This document shows positions 7,764 through 15,375 of a DNA stretch of 45,099 nucleotides, one piece after another. Position 1 is the stretch's first letter, and each line of letters starts with the position of its first letter. Below the pieces are notes generated by a model that was given only the letters and a program-made list of their open reading frames with translations, did not search any database and had not been told where the DNA came from. A program made the position numbers and the translations under genes. The DNA comes from Crocinitomix sp. (GTDB lineage: Bacteria > Bacteroidota > Bacteroidia > Flavobacteriales_D > Crocinitomicaceae). The stretch is from NCBI GenBank assembly GCA_030836155.1, contig JAURQI010000059.1:1-45099 (forward strand), written 5' to 3'.

Positions 7764-8641
7764 TTTAATTCTTGCAACTCTCTTACTTTTTGAGCCTCCC
7801 CTACCTTGTTATAAGCATTAGAAAGATCTCCTATCAGTCGCTTTAAAATTTCAGTATTCGAACAAGGCACAAAATAGTCATTACGAAGCGGTAAGTTCAA
7901 ACTTTTTAGATAGTGTTCAATCTCATTTTGGTCAAATATGCGACCTTTACTGACAGGGTTGATATAGAATAAGATATTTCGCTCGTGTTCATCTAAGCCG
8001 AGCATTTTAAGTGTTTGAAATTGATCTACAAAACCTAAGACAAATTGGTTTGGTAAATCAATCCCATAAATCGGAATCTCCAGCTTTTGCGCTATGATCG
8101 AGTAGATCATTGAGAGACTCAGCTGATTTCCTTTCTTCGACTCTAAAACAGAATGAATGAGAGAGTTTTGGGGAGAATAAAAACTAGATTCGCCTATCTG
8201 AAAACCACAGATATCAAAAAGCACATGATTAAAGATCTTTACAATCTCAAAAGCCGTATGCTCATCATTAATCTCTAACCAAACTTTTTGTTTGATCTTC
8301 TCAAATTCTACCTCAATGGTTGAATGATCAAGATGTGGAAATTGAAATTTGCTGATAATTGTCGCTCCGCGCAATAGATCTCGATTTGAAGATGCTCTCC
8401 ATTTTTCGAGTTCTCCTTTAATTTCATTGACGCGAATATGTCGTATGATTTCAAAAAGTCGCTCGCGGTGTTGGTCTTCCGTGCGATAATCACTCCAGTG
8501 ATTCTCTAAATCTGGAATAATTGTTTCTCCCATTTTTACCAGCTCAACCTTTACCCGATCGTATATAATCGGGTCGGGGTCTTCTGCTAACCTAATCAAG
8601 GAGTTAACCTTTATATGATGTCTTTCGTCCGTAATTTTCAC
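7745..8641 (-). CDS. SirB1-like transglutaminase-fold protein
   Basis: 298 residues, no signal peptide. The central region 'FYSPQNSLIHSVLESKKGNQLSLSMIYSIIAQKLEIPIYGIDLP' (about 154-197) is the SirB1 signature (usually 'NSyLneVLerRrGiPisLsvlY...G'). The C-terminal 60 residues resemble the helical TPR-like tail of this family. The family usually follows this with PGHF or similar; here it reads 'LPNQF', so the expected His is Gln199 and classical transglutaminase or protease chemistry is doubtful. The start is GTG: no in-frame ATG lies nearby, and an exact -7 box sits 5 nt before it, implying an almost leaderless message. Molecular function is unknown. Confidence 0.75.
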   Translation of the reverse strand: MKITDERHHIKVNSLIRLAEDPDPIIYDRVKVELVKMGETIIPDLENHWSDYRTEDQHRERLFEIIRHIRVNEIKGELEKWRASSNRDLLRGATIISKFQFPHLDHSTIEVEFEKIKQKVWLEINDEHTAFEIVKIFNHVLFDICGFQIGESSFYSPQNSLIHSVLESKKGNQLSLSMIYSIIAQKLEIPIYGIDLPNQFVLGFVDQFQTLKMLGLDEHERNILFYINPVSKGRIFDQNEIEHYLKSLNLPLRNDYFVPCSNTEILKRLIGDLSNAYNKVGEAQKVRELQELNHVLGA

Positions 8642-8646
8642 CGAAA

Positions 8647-8654
8647 CAAAGGTA
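8647..8654 (-). promoter_or_regulatory. -7 promoter box TACCTTTG for the SirB1-like gene
   Basis: Exact TAnnTTTG match, with only TTTCG between it and the GTG start. Transcription would begin at or within a few nt of the start codon. Confidence 0.55.
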
Positions 8655-8702
8655 AATCAGTTGAATCGGCATAATGGGTTGGTACACAAAATGTTTTTAA
8701 CG

Positions 8703-9575
8703 CTATTTTGTTAATCGGTCTAGAACTGTTTGGATAAGCGCCGCCATTTTAGGTTTATAGTTGGGCTCAAATTCATTGGAGTAACGATTGGCTAAAACAA
8801 GACAGACCGTCACGGCTTCATGACCTAATGCGCTTGATAAAGCATACAAACCTGAAGTTTCCATCTCAAGATTAGTTGCACGAGCACCATCCCATTCAAA
8901 TTGCCGCAAGTTCTCCTTAAAATCAGGCAGACTTAAAGGAATACGAATTGCTCGTCCCTGTGGACCATAGAAACCATTTGCTGTTGTTGTAATTCCTTCT
9001 TCCATCCCCTCTTTTAACAGCTCTCTTAAACGATCAGAACTTCTTTTGATATAAGGCGGATTTAATTGATTACTCCAAGCTGTGGTTGCATGAAAAGCTT
9101 TTAAAGCATCCTTTTCATCCTGGGTATAGGGCATAACATAAAAATGCGCTACACCATCTAAACCAATAGCATATTTTGAGATGATATGTGAGCCAGGCTT
9201 AATATCTGAGTGAAGTGCTCCACACGTTCCAATTCGCACTAAGTCAAGGATACGTTTATTGGCTTTCTCCTCTCGTTTTTCTAAATCAATATTAACTGCT
9301 GCGTCCAATTCGTTGAGTACAATATCAATATTATCCGTCCCGATTCCTGTTGACATGACCGTCAACTCCTTGCCTTTATATATACCTGTTAAGGTGCAGA
9401 ATTCGCGATTCTGGTTTTCAAAACGAATGGACTCAAAAAAGGTGCCGACAAAAGCAACCCGGTCAGGATCACCGACCAGTATCACGGTATCCGCGATATC
9501 TTCACCTGAAATACCAAGATGATATAATTTACCTGCTTTATCTAATGTTAATTCTGAAGGTTCAAACTTTTTCAT
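8703..9575 (-). CDS. Nucleoside phosphorylase, uridine-phosphorylase-like
   Basis: 290 residues of the purine/uridine phosphorylase (PNP_UDP_1) fold, a cytoplasmic enzyme that splits nucleosides with phosphate into base and ribose-1-phosphate. Visible motifs are 'VILVGDPDRV' (phosphate site, about 31-40), 'MSTGIGTDNIDIVLNEL' (about 74-90), 'RIGTCGAL', and 'TNLEMETSGLYALSSALGH', which contains the ribose-binding Glu-Met-Glu. Uridine is the likeliest substrate class, but specificity cannot be fixed by eye. It starts 3 nt after the bshC stop, so the two are probably one operon, although no pathway link is obvious. Confidence 0.8.
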   Translation of the reverse strand: MKKFEPSELTLDKAGKLYHLGISGEDIADTVILVGDPDRVAFVGTFFESIRFENQNREFCTLTGIYKGKELTVMSTGIGTDNIDIVLNELDAAVNIDLEKREEKANKRILDLVRIGTCGALHSDIKPGSHIISKYAIGLDGVAHFYVMPYTQDEKDALKAFHATTAWSNQLNPPYIKRSSDRLRELLKEGMEEGITTTANGFYGPQGRAIRIPLSLPDFKENLRQFEWDGARATNLEMETSGLYALSSALGHEAVTVCLVLANRYSNEFEPNYKPKMAALIQTVLDRLTK

Positions 9576-9578
9576 AGC

Positions 9579-11168
9579 CTATGCATTGATCACTCTAATA
9601 TAAGGTTCATTCTCGGATTTCACCATCTCTAGATACAAGCGATTGATAAAATCTTCGTCTTTAAAATAATACATCAAGAAGTTTTCATAGCGTTCTTGGA
9701 AGCCTCCTTTTGGATAGATTTTATCTTGTAATTTCTGGATTTTCTTCCCCTTTTGTTCATGACGGGACTTCTCGGCTTTTATCATTTTGGACTCAATGCG
9801 CTCTAATGATTTTTCCATTTTGGTGAACTCTGCACCAACCATGCTTAACAGTCCTTTATTGATATGCTCAACTTTATCATTTAGTTGCGCTTCTATTTCT
9901 TTTAGCGCGGCTTTTTCACGATCCAATTCGATATCGATGGACACCTCTTCCAAAGCAATTTCTTTTATTAATTCATGGTAATCACGTTTTAAATCAGTTA
10001 AACTTAATCCGAGTTCATTCATGTCTTCTACCTGCTTATCATTGAGCAGAACAAATGAATCACGCACACGTAACAAGGGATATGGGATTTCCAATGCTTC
10101 AAAAACACCTTTGATTTGCATCCAATATGCAATTTCTCCGCCCCCACCGATATAGGCAATATTGGGTAGAACAGCTTCTTGATATACGGGTCTTAACAAG
10201 GCATTGGGTGAAAACGATGCGGGCTGACTTTCCAACAACTTTAATAATTCAGTTTTCTCTATCGACTCATCTCCTATTGAGAATTGATCATCTTGCAATG
10301 CGATTCTCGTTCGCTTCTTTTTATCATCAATATAAAAGAGGTTGATATTTCTTAAATAGACCTGCTGATGATATCCAGACTCTTCTAATAAGCGATTTGT
10401 TCTAGATACCGCTTTATAAGTGACTTGATTTTCGATTTCTGCGTATGCTATGCTTTTGAACTTTTGCTTTAGTTGTTCATCATTTCCATCGATGATCACT
10501 AATCCGTATTGACCAAAAAGTTGATTCACCAATCCACGGGTTGCCGAGGCAAGGTTATTCCCCGATTCGTAATGTGATAAAAAAGCTTTTAGTTGCTCTG
10601 TTGTACGTTCATCATTAAACTTTCCACTAATGGTTTCATGAAATTCTTCGATCGCATCCAATAAAATCGCTCCGGTGATTAGGTTCTCCTGCCCCTCCTT
10701 GTCCCATGAAATTTTCTGATTGTAGAGATGCAGGTGATTTATTTCTTCAAAATCATGGTCCTCTGTCGCCATCCAAAATATGGGCACGAAATGTTGTTGC
10801 CCTTTTTGATTTAACTTTGCTGAGATCGTTATGACTTGCAGGATCTTATATAGAGAATAAAGTGGACCTGTCATTAAATTAAGCTGATGCCCCGTTGTGA
10901 TAGTATACGTATTTTCATCTAATAAAGACGAGATGTTTTTATGCGTCTCATCTGTTATAATGGTCTGGCTGTATTGTCTTTTTAAAGCTTCGACCAATAC
11001 TTTGCGGTCTTCCAACTTAAAATCCTTCCTTTTTGTTTGCTCGAGGCAATTTTCAAGTGAAAAAAAGGCGCCGCAATAGGGTTTTATCGCGGATGTTTCA
11101 GATACAAAATCTCGGATAATAGGTGAAGAAAATTGAAATTCTTTAAAAGAAAATTGCTTTAACATCAT
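9579..11168 (-). CDS. bshC: BshC, bacillithiol biosynthesis cysteine-adding enzyme
   Basis: 529 residues, the usual length of BshC, the putative ligase that adds Cys to glucosaminyl-malate in the last step of bacillithiol synthesis. Signatures are 'TGHQLNLMTGPLYSLYKI' (about 94-111), 'PIFWMATEDHDFEEINH' (about 127-143) and, near the C-terminus, a charged coiled coil (about 390-480) ending 'YPKGGFQERYENFLMYYF'. Two ATGs are adjacent; the first lies 4 nt after an exact -7 box. The bshA and bshB genes are not in this window, and the GT4 gene at 42.4 kb does not look like bshA. A cytoplasmic low-molecular-weight thiol (bacillithiol) is therefore inferred for this organism. Confidence 0.9.
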   Translation of the reverse strand: MMLKQFSFKEFQFSSPIIRDFVSETSAIKPYCGAFFSLENCLEQTKRKDFKLEDRKVLVEALKRQYSQTIITDETHKNISSLLDENTYTITTGHQLNLMTGPLYSLYKILQVITISAKLNQKGQQHFVPIFWMATEDHDFEEINHLHLYNQKISWDKEGQENLITGAILLDAIEEFHETISGKFNDERTTEQLKAFLSHYESGNNLASATRGLVNQLFGQYGLVIIDGNDEQLKQKFKSIAYAEIENQVTYKAVSRTNRLLEESGYHQQVYLRNINLFYIDDKKKRTRIALQDDQFSIGDESIEKTELLKLLESQPASFSPNALLRPVYQEAVLPNIAYIGGGGEIAYWMQIKGVFEALEIPYPLLRVRDSFVLLNDKQVEDMNELGLSLTDLKRDYHELIKEIALEEVSIDIELDREKAALKEIEAQLNDKVEHINKGLLSMVGAEFTKMEKSLERIESKMIKAEKSRHEQKGKKIQKLQDKIYPKGGFQERYENFLMYYFKDEDFINRLYLEMVKSENEPYIRVINA

Positions 11169-11172
11169 GGCA

Positions 11173-11180
11173 CAAAGTTA
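11173..11180 (-). promoter_or_regulatory. -7 promoter box TAACTTTG for bshC
   Basis: Exact TAnnTTTG match separated from the ATG only by TGCC. A leaderless or near-leaderless transcript is implied. Confidence 0.55.
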
Positions 11181-11194
11181 GCGATTTATATCAA

Positions 11195-11689
11195 TCACGT
11201 TAAACGGTTAACGTTGGTAGCTAATCGATAACAGGAGGGATAATAAAATGTTTCAACAGACTGATAACCCGATTGCATTTTTCGATATACCGTCAAAAAG
11301 TAGAGTATAAACAAAACGCTGATAGCAGCACCAAACAGGTAATAGTATGCATCCCCAAGTGACGCATAGAATACCAATGCAATCCAGGCGCCATTAGCAA
11401 ATAAATACATTTTAAATCCTCTTCGTTGTCCTTTTCGCATTCTAATCAATCCAATGATAGAAAGGATAGATGACGTTAAAACCAAGGCGCTCAGTATGGT
11501 AAATAAAAACATAAATCCGCCAACCAAACCATCAATAGCTATACGCTCGCTGTCTTCAAAGCTATTGTTTAATCCACCCGTAAATAGAATTGCAAATAAA
11601 ATGGCAACAATTACATTACCTACTATGGCAAGTATGCTGAACGTATTAAATACAGCGGATTTTTTAAAAATACCTTTTGATGACGTCAT
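11195..11689 (-). CDS. Four-helix integral membrane protein, unknown function
   Basis: 164 residues with four hydrophobic segments (about 17-38, 50-84 as one long or two short helices, 92-112 and 115-135). There is a positively charged loop 'RMRKGQRRGFK' between them, so this part should face the cytoplasm by the positive-inside rule. The C-terminal 30 residues are polar. No family recognised. It has its own -7 box 29 nt upstream and is followed on the same strand by bshC after a 26-nt gap; bshC has a separate promoter. Confidence 0.6.
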   Translation of the reverse strand: MTSSKGIFKKSAVFNTFSILAIVGNVIVAILFAILFTGGLNNSFEDSERIAIDGLVGGFMFLFTILSALVLTSSILSIIGLIRMRKGQRRGFKMYLFANGAWIALVFYASLGDAYYYLFGAAISVLFILYFLTVYRKMQSGYQSVETFYYPSCYRLATNVNRLT

Positions 11690-11718
11690 GGTCTGATTGG
11701 ATTTAATTGATCAAAGAC

Positions 11719-11726
11719 CAAAAATA
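11719..11726 (-). promoter_or_regulatory. -7 promoter box TATTTTTG for the four-helix membrane protein
   Basis: Exact TAnnTTTG match 29 nt before the ATG. Confidence 0.5.
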
Positions 11727-11815
11727 CGATTCATTTTCGTTGCTTGATCTATTTCTGACCAAAAATCAAATCGGCTAATTTAAACCAAAGATGCCGATCA
11801 AATCAATGTGTTTCT

Positions 11816-11823
11816 TACCTTTG
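11816..11823 (+). promoter_or_regulatory. -7 promoter box TACCTTTG for the cyclophilin gene
   Basis: Exact TAnnTTTG match 32 nt upstream of the ATG, leaving a leader of about 25 nt. Confidence 0.55.
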
Positions 11824-11855
11824 TACTCTTAATTTACGAATAGAAATTAGAATTA

Positions 11856-12284
11856 ATGAAAGCAAAAATAACAACAAACAAAGGTGTGATGGTCGCTGAA
11901 TTGTATGATGAGACACCGATCGCAACCGCTAATTTTGTCAAATTGGCAAAAGAAGGTTTTTATAATGGTTTGACATGGCACCGTGTGATTCCTGATTTTG
12001 TAATTCAAGGTGGATGCCCTGATGGAACAGGAAGAGGTGGACCAGGATACACAATTGATTGCGAAGTAAATGCTGACAATCAATACCATGATCGAGGTGT
12101 ATTATCCATGGCACACGCTGGAAGAAATACGGGTGGTTCTCAATTTTTTGTTTGTCATAGCCGCACAAATACAGCGCATTTAGACGGAAACCACACTTGT
12201 TTTGGTAAAGTTGTTGATGGTGTTGATACAGTGGATGAAATCCGTGAAGGTGATAAAATCGAATCGATTGAAATCGAAGAATAG
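11856..12284 (+). CDS. Cyclophilin-type peptidyl-prolyl cis-trans isomerase
   Basis: A minimal single-domain cyclophilin of 142 residues with no signal peptide, hence cytoplasmic. The catalytic Arg is in 'WHRVIPDFVIQGG' (about 41-53; the usual 'FHRVI' has Trp for Phe), and the active-site strand 'GGSQFFVCH' and 'HLDGNHTCFGKV' are intact. It should isomerise Xaa-Pro bonds, like E. coli PpiB. It is monocistronic, bounded by its own -7 box and a strong bidirectional terminator shared with the convergent lipoprotein gene. Confidence 0.9.
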   Translation: MKAKITTNKGVMVAELYDETPIATANFVKLAKEGFYNGLTWHRVIPDFVIQGGCPDGTGRGGPGYTIDCEVNADNQYHDRGVLSMAHAGRNTGGSQFFVCHSRTNTAHLDGNHTCFGKVVDGVDTVDEIREGDKIESIEIEE

Positions 12285-12304
12285 ATATAATTTTGATGAA
12301 AACA

Positions 12305-12340
12305 AAAAAGGTCATCCGTCTGAGACGGATGACCTTTTTT
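12305..12340. terminator. Bidirectional terminator hairpin between the cyclophilin and lipoprotein genes
   Basis: A perfect 10-bp stem (GTCATCCGTC/GACGGATGAC) with loop TGA is flanked by an A run on the left and a T run on the right, so it can end transcripts from both strands. Its 19-nt core is repeated exactly at 18901-18919. Confidence 0.9.
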
Positions 12341-12357
12341 CATATTATATGAAGGTA

Positions 12358-12621
12358 TTAACCTTCTTGCTCATTTAATTTTGTCGCTAAATCTGGACAT
12401 TTATCTTCGAGTGCTTCTAACCAGGATCCTTCTTCAAAAACCTCAGTTCCGTATTTACCTTTCATTTCAGTATCACACTCAAAGTAGTTGATGTCAAAAT
12501 CTCCGAACGCATCAGCATCCATACAGTTACACATTTCTTCAGCTGCTGTGCTCTGCTCATCGCTATATCCGCCACATGCAACTAATGTTAGTAGTCCAAT
12601 TCCAGTTATAATCTTCTTCAT
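12358..12621 (-). CDS. Small cysteine-containing lipoprotein, unknown function
   Basis: 87 residues. The N-terminus is a lipoprotein signal with lipobox 'LVAC' (lipidated Cys16). The mature part is very acidic and has four further Cys (31, 33, 49, 75), with Cys31 and Cys33 in 'MCNCMD'. This spacing suggests two disulphides or a metal site in the periplasm. No family recognised. It sits 16 nt after the DUF721 gene, in apparent operon with recF, although no functional link to DNA repair is obvious. Confidence 0.65.
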   Translation of the reverse strand: MKKIITGIGLLTLVACGGYSDEQSTAAEEMCNCMDADAFGDFDINYFECDTEMKGKYGTEVFEEGSWLEALEDKCPDLATKLNEQEG

Positions 12622-12637
12622 AATTTGTGTTTTTCAA

Positions 12638-12937
12638 TTATTTCAAATAAATCTTATTTACAATGGTTCTGCCAGCGCAGGCGTTTAATTTATTAATAAT
12701 TTCTGACTTTTTTTGTGCTAACTCCTCACGAACTACTGAAGAATTAATAGAGAGGTACAAAGTTTTATCCTTTATATAAATCTCTTTTGTCCGCACAGCC
12801 ACTGAATCACCAATGATTTCTTTCCATTTAGACAAGACACCGGTCTCCACCATTTTGTCGTCCATTCCGAGCGCTTCAAAATAATGTTGCAAGGCCTCAC
12901 TCAAGGGGATCCCATCTTCGTATTTACCTTTTTTCAA
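12638..12937 (-). CDS. DUF721 (DciA-like) protein
   Basis: 99 residues matching the DUF721 pattern: 'VLSKWKEIIGDSVAVRTKEIYIKDKTLYLSINSSVVREEL', where the Trp, Gly and the beta-strand 'LYLSINSSV' are the conserved core. In many bacteria DUF721 proteins are the DciA helicase operator that helps load DnaB. Whether this short form does so is not known. The start overlaps the recF stop by 14 nt, and recF-DUF721 adjacency is typical, which supports a replication role. Soluble, no signal peptide. Confidence 0.75.
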   Translation of the reverse strand: MKKGKYEDGIPLSEALQHYFEALGMDDKMVETGVLSKWKEIIGDSVAVRTKEIYIKDKTLYLSINSSVVREELAQKKSEIINKLNACAGRTIVNKIYLK

Positions 12938-14027
12938 CCTTACCTGCGTTTACGCGAAATACTTTTCTTTCTATCGCTATGTTTTCAAATACTTTTTCAA
13001 TTCTATCCTCATCCGTGTCTGTTATAAAAACTTGTCCAAAGACATGGTCTGATATCAATTTCATCAAATGAGAAACGCGTTGATGGTCCAATTTATCGAA
13101 AATATCATCCAATAACAAGATCGGACGCATATCTAAATTTTTTCGAATCACATCAAACTGGGCTAATTTAAGCGCAATTAAGAATGACTTTTGTTGACCT
13201 TGGGAGCCGAACTTTTTAATCGGTTGGTCATGTATCAAAAATACAAGATCGTCTTTGTGAATACCAAAGGTGGAATACCCGACTGCATTATCCTTTCGTT
13301 TACAATGCTCCAATCCTTCTTTAAAATCCATCTCTTGTAATTGCGATTTGTAAGAGATATCAATAACCTCCTTCTTATTCGAAATGGCGTCAAAATAATT
13401 TTGAAAAACTGGAATAAAAGATTCTAAAAAATCGGTGCGCTTTTCGTGTATAATCTTACCTAGTTCAATCAATTGCACATCCCAAACATCAATAGACTCT
13501 TGATCAAAAATACGAAGCTCCTGAAATTGCTTTAATAAGGCATTTCGCTGCTTTAATACTTTATTATACCTGATTAATGTATCCAGGTAATGACGATCAA
13601 ATTGAGAAATAATGCTGTCAATAAACTTCCTTCTCGTTTCACTTCCTTCTGCTATGAGGTTCGTGTCATAAGGAGAAATGACAACCGCAGGAAACTGTCC
13701 GATATGATCTGACAATTTCTCGTATTCTTTCTTATTTCGCTTGATCTTTTTCTTTTGCCCTTCTTTAATAGCGCAGGTGATGCCTATTGATTTATCCTCC
13801 CGATCAAAATCTCCTTGAATCACAAAGAATTTTTCTCCAATACGAATCGACTGTTTATCTACGGGGTTTAAAAAAGAACGACAATAAGACAAGTAATAGA
13901 CCGCGTCTAATAAATTAGTCTTACCCGCACCATTTTCTCCGATAAAGACATTAATATCCTTGGTAAATTCCAAAGAGGCTTCTTCGTAGTTTTTATAATT
14001 GACAAGGGCCAATGAGTTAAGGTGCAT
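12924..14027 (-). CDS. recF: RecF, DNA replication/repair ATPase
   Basis: An SMC-like ABC ATPase of 367 residues that binds gapped DNA and helps RecOR load RecA. Walker A 'GENGAGKTNLLDAVYYLS' falls at residues 30-37, the position known for RecF. The signature is 'GSQGQQKSFLIALKLAQ' and Walker B is 'ILLLDDIFDKLDHQR'. The frame is open 66 nt further upstream, but an exact -7 box lies inside that extension, so I take the start at 'MHLNSLALVNYKNYE', which is the conserved RecF N-terminus. First gene of recF - DUF721 - lipoprotein. Confidence 0.93.
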   Translation of the reverse strand: MHLNSLALVNYKNYEEASLEFTKDINVFIGENGAGKTNLLDAVYYLSYCRSFLNPVDKQSIRIGEKFFVIQGDFDREDKSIGITCAIKEGQKKKIKRNKKEYEKLSDHIGQFPAVVISPYDTNLIAEGSETRRKFIDSIISQFDRHYLDTLIRYNKVLKQRNALLKQFQELRIFDQESIDVWDVQLIELGKIIHEKRTDFLESFIPVFQNYFDAISNKKEVIDISYKSQLQEMDFKEGLEHCKRKDNAVGYSTFGIHKDDLVFLIHDQPIKKFGSQGQQKSFLIALKLAQFDVIRKNLDMRPILLLDDIFDKLDHQRVSHLMKLISDHVFGQVFITDTDEDRIEKVFENIAIERKVFRVNAGKVEKR

Positions 14028-14063
14028 GCGTTTTCTTCTTTGACAGCATTTTTTCGTGCTGCT

Positions 14064-14071
14064 CAAAGTTA
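14064..14071 (-). promoter_or_regulatory. -7 promoter box TAACTTTG for recF
   Basis: Exact TAnnTTTG match 36 nt before the chosen ATG. Its position inside the longer open frame rules against an upstream start. Confidence 0.6.
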
Positions 14072-14116
14072 AACAATAACCGATAAAACTCACTTCAGAA
14101 GTCCGCTAAAATCTTT

Positions 14117-14124
14117 TAATTTTG
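14117..14124 (+). promoter_or_regulatory. -7 promoter box TAATTTTG for the HsdR-N-like gene
   Basis: Exact TAnnTTTG match with only CAAT before the ATG. A leaderless message is implied. Confidence 0.55.
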
Positions 14125-14128
14125 CAAT

Positions 14129-14584
14129 ATGTATCCACGTCTAAATTTACCCTTATCTGAAATACCAATTCTTGGAGAAAAAGTCCGTTGTAGAATTCGA
14201 AAGAAAGACCTCCTGATAACACCTGAAGAGTGGGTACGACAGCAATTTATATACTATTTAATTGATCACCTCAACTACCCCGCTGGACGAATGACGGCAG
14301 AACAAGTTGTGGTTTATAATAAGATGCGAAAACGCTGTGACATTGCTTTATATGATGATTATGGCAAACCTCTTGTCATCGTTGAGTGCAAAGCGCCACA
14401 TATAAAAATCACTCAAGACACGTTCTTACAAATCGCTCGATATGCGCACACCTTAAAGGCCCCCTTTTTAATTCTCACCAATGGCTTAGAACATTTTTGT
14501 GCTTATGTCAATGCTGTGGATGGATCACTTCAATACCTTAAAGAGATTCCGAATTATGAAGGGTTAATTGCAATAATTAGCTAA
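14129..14584 (+). CDS. Orphan HsdR-N-like (PD-(D/E)XK fold) protein
   Basis: 151 residues resembling the stand-alone N-terminal domain of type I restriction endonuclease subunits (HSDR_N_2). The candidate nuclease core is 'RCDIALYDDYGKPLVIVECKAP' (about 69-90): Asp, then Glu-Cys-Lys in place of the usual E-x-K, followed by 'QIARYAHTLKAPFLILTNG'. There is no helicase domain and no hsdM or hsdS nearby, so this is not a restriction system. In Bacteroidota such short proteins are widespread and uncharacterised; DNA repair is a plausible role, favoured by the divergent recF. Its stop abuts the convergent gene's stop (TAATTA). Confidence 0.75.
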   Translation: MYPRLNLPLSEIPILGEKVRCRIRKKDLLITPEEWVRQQFIYYLIDHLNYPAGRMTAEQVVVYNKMRKRCDIALYDDYGKPLVIVECKAPHIKITQDTFLQIARYAHTLKAPFLILTNGLEHFCAYVNAVDGSLQYLKEIPNYEGLIAIIS

Positions 14585-15238
14585 TTATTGACTGATCTGA
14601 TAACGCCCCGTACCAATACCCTTTATGAAATCGCTCCAAGCAGCAGGATTCAGTAAGTTATTGACCGGTGATTGCCCTCGAGTATACAGATCTTGATATT
14701 GTTCTATCCGATACGCACTGTAAGAAGATGTACCATCTGAAGCCAATAAAGCCCCAACAAAAGCCATTTCTTGCGGTGAAAGTCTTTTCTGAGCCCGTCT
14801 TAAATCATCATCTGGCAAATCCATATTGACAAAAACGGTAGCAAATTGCTCCTTAGAAGGCCAAGGGTAAACTTCTACTGGATCCATTTGAATCGTATCC
14901 TCATGCATTACTTGAACCAATGAAATTTCTTTTTCAGATAAAGTATCCGGAACAATATAGGTCTTGCGCTTGTACCCTAGACAAGCAAATTCTATAGTGT
15001 CTCCAGGATGAACAACTAACGCAAAGTATCCAAAATAATCGGCGATGGTTCCTCTACGCGTAGACTGATCGGCCACACGTGTGAAAGGCACACGACGCAA
15101 ACTATCCGTTATAACAATACCAGTCAGTTGAATTAATTCAACCGTGTCCTTAGGTGCAGCTTTCGTTGTGGGTTGTTGTCCATAAGCGGATACCGACAAA
15201 AGCGCAACAATGAAACTGAAAAAAAGTCTTCTAAACAT
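14585..15238 (-). CDS. Exported CarboxypepD-regulatory-like domain protein
   Basis: 217 residues. The signal peptide 'FRRLFFSFIVALLSVSAYGQ' fixes the start; an upstream in-frame ATG would add 12 polar residues before it. Residues about 38-105 look like a carboxypeptidase regulatory-like beta-sandwich: 'LTGIVITDSLRRVPFTRV...GTIADYFGYFALVVHPGDTIEFACLGYKR', as found in TonB receptors and surface proteins. There is no receptor barrel. The C-terminal half is Gln/Asp/Ser-rich and unknown. Probably periplasmic or outer-membrane associated. Confidence 0.7.
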   Translation of the reverse strand: MFRRLFFSFIVALLSVSAYGQQPTTKAAPKDTVELIQLTGIVITDSLRRVPFTRVADQSTRRGTIADYFGYFALVVHPGDTIEFACLGYKRKTYIVPDTLSEKEISLVQVMHEDTIQMDPVEVYPWPSKEQFATVFVNMDLPDDDLRRAQKRLSPQEMAFVGALLASDGTSSYSAYRIEQYQDLYTRGQSPVNNLLNPAAWSDFIKGIGTGRYQISQ

Positions 15239-15311
15239 CTGGTTCAAATATCGCGAATTATGATTGGGCCTCAAAGCAATTTAACAATTTTTAATGGGTT
15301 CCTCCAATTTA

Positions 15312-15344
15312 TTGAAAAATTCAAATTCCTTTTTATTAACTTTG
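15312..15344 (+). promoter_or_regulatory. guaB promoter: -33 TTG and -7 TAACTTTG
   Basis: TTG at 15312-15314 and the exact -7 box at 15337-15344 are separated by 22 nt, the normal Bacteroidota geometry. The ATG follows 31 nt later. Confidence 0.65.
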
Positions 15345-15375
15345 CGAGAATTTATACATAAAATAAATTCAAAAG

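Noticed and set aside
12924-14093. Longer RecF starting at the upstream ATG at 14093
   Set aside because: A consensus -7 box at 14064-14071 lies inside the extension, and the conserved RecF N-terminus and Walker A position agree with the start at 14027.
14129-14584. Remnant of a type I restriction-modification system
   Set aside because: No hsdM, hsdS or helicase segment lies nearby, and the short ORF is complete with its own promoter, so it is a stand-alone family member.
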